From Deltaproteobacteria bacterium (lineage in GTDB: Bacteria > Myxococcota > B64-G9), in assembly GCA_019307065.1 (NCBI GenBank), contig JAFDKH010000021.1, positions 1 to 42,554 of the forward strand: a stretch of 42,554 nucleotides of DNA, given 5' to 3'. The notes under the pieces were generated by a model that searched no databases, had not been told where the DNA came from, and saw only the letters and a program-made list of their open reading frames with translations. Shown in pieces: positions 39,379-42,554 of this stretch (its first letter is position 1; each line of letters opens with the position of its first letter). A program made the translations under genes and the position numbers.

Positions 39379-40377
39379 TTAGAAACGGTAAATAACTCCG
39401 ATGTGGGCCCGGCCGCCAAGTTGGGTCAGATCTTTGCTTTTGAAAGGCTCGTTTAGATTGAAGCCCCCCTCGACTAAAAACCCGAAGCGGCGCCAACCCG
39501 GGGGACTGATTTCCATGCCGGCAACTAACTGCAGAGTAAAGACCCCGCCCTGATTGTCGAGATCCAAAAAACCAAACCCGAACCCGATTCCGCAATAGGG
39601 CGTCAGCCACTCGCGTACGAAGCGAAACTTGACGCCGACAACCGCCGGGACGAAGTAGGCGTTGTAATTTTTGTCGTTTATATCCGTACCGCTGCCGATG
39701 GTCATGCCGATTTGCAAATAGAGCAAAAGCCACTGATAGATGAAAAACCCCGCCTCGACTTCGATCGAAGTATTCCAGATATCCAGACTGCCGTCTCCGC
39801 CGACATAGCCCGCGAAGTTGCCGCCGGTCCTGACACTGGCCGCCATGATTGGCTGCCAGGTTGCCTTGGACTCGAGACCCAGCATGGCCCTGAGACGGGC
39901 GGCCAGCTCTCGGGTGGCCTCGATCATTTCCTCGCCGTCGTTGGCGTCGACGCTGATACTGCCGCGGCCCAGAGTAGTCCCGGCCTGGATATCGACTGCG
40001 GCTGCACTGATTACAACCCGATCGCCGACTTTGCCGACCGAACCCCAGATCAGGATGGCATTCCCCAGGGCATGCCCGTGTTCCGTCACGCAACGCGGAT
40101 CTTCGGGAGGACAGCCGACCAACTGCTTGGCTTCTTCGAGGCTGAGCATCTTGCCCAGGTCGGCCTTGCCGAGCATATCGATCCCGCCGCCTTCGGACAG
40201 CCCGGACAGCAAGATTCCGGACAGAACTGAAGCGGTTTCTGCGGGGACTCCGTGACCTTGCAGGTCGAGGACGGCTACTTTGGGCGCCGGTTTGTCGGCC
40301 TCTTCGGCTGCCCGGCAGGGCCGGACTGCGAACAACAACATAGCAAAAGAAACTGACATAATAGTTATATGTCGCAT
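39379..40377 (-). CDS. CsgG/TolB-like domain fused to outer-membrane beta-barrel
   Basis: The 332-residue protein has a signal peptide (SFAMLLFAVRPCRA). Residues 30-170 share the pattern of the protein at 14503-15423: PKVAVLDLQGHG, MLGKADLGKMLSLEEAKQLV, then GC and a second Cys (Cys89 and Cys96, LVGCPPEDPRC), and ILIWGSVGKVGDRV. The C-terminal 150 residues alternate hydrophobic and polar residues with many Gly and aromatic residues and end VIYRF. A terminal Phe is the assembly signal of outer-membrane barrels, and about eight strands fit. So a periplasmic CsgG-like domain seems to be tethered to a barrel. It lies 17 bases after the PHP-domain gene. Confidence 0.75.
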   Translation of the reverse strand: MRHITIMSVSFAMLLFAVRPCRAAEEADKPAPKVAVLDLQGHGVPAETASVLSGILLSGLSEGGGIDMLGKADLGKMLSLEEAKQLVGCPPEDPRCVTEHGHALGNAILIWGSVGKVGDRVVISAAAVDIQAGTTLGRGSISVDANDGEEMIEATRELAARLRAMLGLESKATWQPIMAASVRTGGNFAGYVGGDGSLDIWNTSIEVEAGFFIYQWLLLYLQIGMTIGSGTDINDKNYNAYFVPAVVGVKFRFVREWLTPYCGIGFGFGFLDLDNQGGVFTLQLVAGMEISPPGWRRFGFLVEGGFNLNEPFKSKDLTQLGGRAHIGVIYRF

Positions 40378-40394
40378 TGGCCGGATGCTACCAT

Positions 40395-42554
40395 TTACTT
40401 GTCGATTGGATCAAATTGACCGTTACCGTCGACATCCACCTGAACAGCGTTGGTCAAACCGACTGCGCGACAGCCCCTGAAGACCGGGTCCATCTTGTCA
40501 GCTGCAGGTCCGTAGGTTGCGACTGCATACCAAGTGTCGCTTTGCGGGCTTACTGATAATTGACCGTCGAAGCGCACGGCCGGGTGTTGGGCGTCGACTA
40601 CACCCGGTTGCTCGAGAGTAATCGTCTGGATGGTTTCTCCGTTGGCGATCAGGATAGCCTCCTCGATCGGGACCCAGTCAGCTGCCTCGACCGTTATGTG
40701 TACATCGAAAGTGCCCGAAGCGGATACCAGGTCGCCGACGGTCCCTTGGCCGATCGATATGCGCACAAAGATGCCGCCGGCCACCATGGCGCGTCTTTGC
40801 TTGAGATTGGTCCAGATTTCGCTCAGGTTGATATTGATCGGATCATCGGCGGATGAGGCCACCATGGTGCGGCCGAAACCGGCTTCGGCATCACGCTGGT
40901 GTGCATCGGACACTCCCACAGCCGTCCGAAAGAAACCCTGGTTGTTCATGGCGTTCCACATCGGCAGAATTTGATAAAGCATATCATCGACCGCATCACT
41001 GTTGAGAAGTTCGATGGTGTCGAAATCGGAACTGAATTTCTCGGGATCCAGGCTGTCCATTCGAGGGATTGTTTCGGGAGGGTCGAAGCCTAGATAGGCG
41101 AAATAACCTGAACTTTCGAGCGGATGAGCGACATTGATCACCGCGGCACCCAGTTCGCGCGCCCGCGGCCATATCTCGGGGTATTCGAGCGTTCTGACAA
41201 AAACACCATCTTCGTATAAGGTCCAGGGTATCTGCCAGAAAATCCATCCGGTCGGGTGAGTCGGCAAGGGAAAAATCGTACTGTGGGCGAACATTGGCGA
41301 AACTTCGTTGCCGGTTACGATTCGGATCCATTCATCCAAGTCGAAGGAGAGTTCTTGTTTCAACTGCTGGATATACGGAGTGAAGTCGGTCTGGCAGTCA
41401 TGATCGGTCAGGATGACTACGTCCAGCCCCTCACAAATATTGGAAGCGATTTTGTCCTTGACATCAAAGGTTGAGTCGACCGAACGAGTGCAGTGAGTGT
41501 GCAAGTCGGCGGCAATGAACCCGCTAGTATCCACCTGGTGCTGCAGCATGCCGGACACCTGGACGGTTTCACCTGCTAACACGGAAATGTTTTGACGATG
41601 AATGGAATACTCCCAGCCGTGGGAAAGAGTGACAGTCCAATCCCCGGGTGACAGGATGAATTCACCTTGTCCGCTGGCGCCAAAGGTCAGAAAATCCTTG
41701 TTGACCGAAGCATGCATGTCGGCATCGTTTCCGGCTTGCAGCGAGATCTTACAGGGCAGGGCCCCAATCTGGCCGCCTTCGCGATCCTGGCCGGTACACT
41801 GATAGGCCAGGCGGGCGGGTTCGGGCAGGATCAGAGCCAGCAGATTGGTTTGATCGGCAGAGACTGTTTTTGTCTCAGAGGTGTATTCATCGCGACCTTG
41901 ATATTCGCCGGCGGGAAGTTGCATTTCGAATGTGCCGGATTCATCGGTATAGATCTGATTAACGATGCCATAATCCTCGGGCATGGATAGGTCTCTGGCC
42001 AGAACCATGGCACCGGCTTCAGGGTTAGCTGCGGTGTCTTCGACAGTGCCGCCTAAAAAACCAAGTCCGGTCTCTTGGCGAAGTTCATTCAAAATTCGCA
42101 GGCAATTGTCCATGCCGCCGTTGCCGACAATCAGAATTCTGTCGACCACGAGCGGATCTCCCTCATCACGTTTACCGGGTGCTTCACCTTCACCGGCGAC
42201 TAGGGGAGTGATTCCCTCGATCGAAATCAAGGCCCGGATATCGCCGGTATTCCCGGTGTAGAGATAGCATAGTTGGGAACTAAAACCGGCGAAATATTCA
42301 TATTGGCCGCCGGGAAACTCGTCACAGATTCCGGTGCCCTTGATGAAATCAGTCGTTTGGTCGCCATTGAATATCAAATCTCCGACTTGGACATGAATGC
42401 TCGAAGCACTGTTTGAGCGCAGCGATGTTCTTATCAGGAGATAGTCCGAGTCGGGCTCGAGGATATAATCCTGGGAGATTTTTACATCTTTTGCTTGCAA
42501 TGCGCCGCCAAGCGCAGCGTCGACCAGCGGGATTCCGCGCGGCTCACCTTCTAT
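40395..42554 (-). CDS. PHP-domain (CehA/McbA-like) secreted protein, 5' end cut by window
   Basis: The frame is open to the right edge: 719 codons are seen, and an apparent TTG start at 42500 is not needed because the frame continues upstream. The first half has beta-sandwich text and a carboxypeptidase regulatory-like repeat (FLGGTVEDTAANPEAGAMVL, then SGTFEMQLPAGEY). From the middle comes a PHP metallo-phosphoesterase-like domain with metal ligands in AADLHTHCTRS, ILTDHDCQ, NVAHPLES and GVSDAHQRD, as in CehA/McbA-type proteins. The C-terminus ends DVDGNGQFDPIDK, an isolated calcium-binding loop like those of dockerins or thrombospondin type 3 repeats. It is presumably exported, but the signal lies outside the window. 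Confidence 0.8.
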   Translation of the reverse strand: MEGEPRGIPLVDAALGGALQAKDVKISQDYILEPDSDYLLIRTSLRSNSASSIHVQVGDLIFNGDQTTDFIKGTGICDEFPGGQYEYFAGFSSQLCYLYTGNTGDIRALISIEGITPLVAGEGEAPGKRDEGDPLVVDRILIVGNGGMDNCLRILNELRQETGLGFLGGTVEDTAANPEAGAMVLARDLSMPEDYGIVNQIYTDESGTFEMQLPAGEYQGRDEYTSETKTVSADQTNLLALILPEPARLAYQCTGQDREGGQIGALPCKISLQAGNDADMHASVNKDFLTFGASGQGEFILSPGDWTVTLSHGWEYSIHRQNISVLAGETVQVSGMLQHQVDTSGFIAADLHTHCTRSVDSTFDVKDKIASNICEGLDVVILTDHDCQTDFTPYIQQLKQELSFDLDEWIRIVTGNEVSPMFAHSTIFPLPTHPTGWIFWQIPWTLYEDGVFVRTLEYPEIWPRARELGAAVINVAHPLESSGYFAYLGFDPPETIPRMDSLDPEKFSSDFDTIELLNSDAVDDMLYQILPMWNAMNNQGFFRTAVGVSDAHQRDAEAGFGRTMVASSADDPININLSEIWTNLKQRRAMVAGGIFVRISIGQGTVGDLVSASGTFDVHITVEAADWVPIEEAILIANGETIQTITLEQPGVVDAQHPAVRFDGQLSVSPQSDTWYAVATYGPAADKMDPVFRGCRAVGLTNAVQVDVDGNGQFDPIDK

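Overview
The window reads as a chromosomal stretch of a Gram-negative bacterium with lipopolysaccharide. It has a lipid A acyltransferase end, an Lpt export cluster, sigma-54, TolC-type and beta-barrel outer-membrane proteins, and at least six predicted lipoproteins. The order lpt genes, rpoN, hpf, ptsN, rapZ, PTS EIIA/HPr/EI, together with CarD, FHA proteins and DxDC-rich lipoproteins, suggests a deltaproteobacterial-type lineage (Myxococcota, Desulfobacterota, Bdellovibrionota or a relative). The exact phylum cannot be fixed by eye. No rRNA, tRNA, CRISPR array, insertion sequence or phage was seen. TTG and GTG starts are frequent.

Layout. Positions 1-7923 form one long, tightly packed + strand operon: acyltransferase end, lptC-like, lptA, lptB, rpoN, hpf, ptsN, rapZ, EIIA(Man-type), HPr, EI. 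It links envelope LPS export to a phosphotransfer chain with no visible sugar permease, so a regulatory one. metK (8054-9223) follows behind its own promoter, which carries a near-perfect palindrome, and then uppP and a lipoprotein with an EF-hand-like loop.

Positions 11548-17150 hold two convergent units, each headed by a -24/-12 (sigma-54) promoter match. One encodes a lipoprotein with a transglutaminase-elicitor-like domain plus two P-domains. The other encodes a TGS/uridine-kinase-like protein, a CsgG/TolB-like protein and a Cys-rich lipoprotein.

Positions 17273-21724 are a Nudix, ManC, phosphohexomutase, ROK kinase and lipoprotein operon for sugar nucleotides. A REP-like palindrome separates it from a convergent tolC-type gene. 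carD (with a clear terminator) and a small secreted protein made of 11-residue SFPD repeats come next, then a TPR protein.

Positions 26529-30138 are all on the minus strand: malic enzyme, a small PD-(D/E)XK nuclease coupled to a Dam-type methyltransferase with an apparently leaderless promoter, and an EF-P with an EfpL/YeiP-like Arg33 loop. Then come a CPBP membrane protease, an SLC30A9-type cation transporter, a PDZ/multi-TM/GAF histidine kinase, an M20 amidohydrolase and a lipoprotein with a poly-lysine tail.

The right end (36971-42554, minus) is an operon of a PHP-domain protein (cut by the window edge), a CsgG-like/beta-barrel fusion, a KamA-family radical SAM enzyme and a double-FHA protein.

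The candidates most worth following are the SFPD-repeat protein, the transglutaminase-like/P-domain lipoprotein with its sigma-54 control, the compact methylase-nuclease pair, the metK operator, and the CsgG-like paralogue pair.
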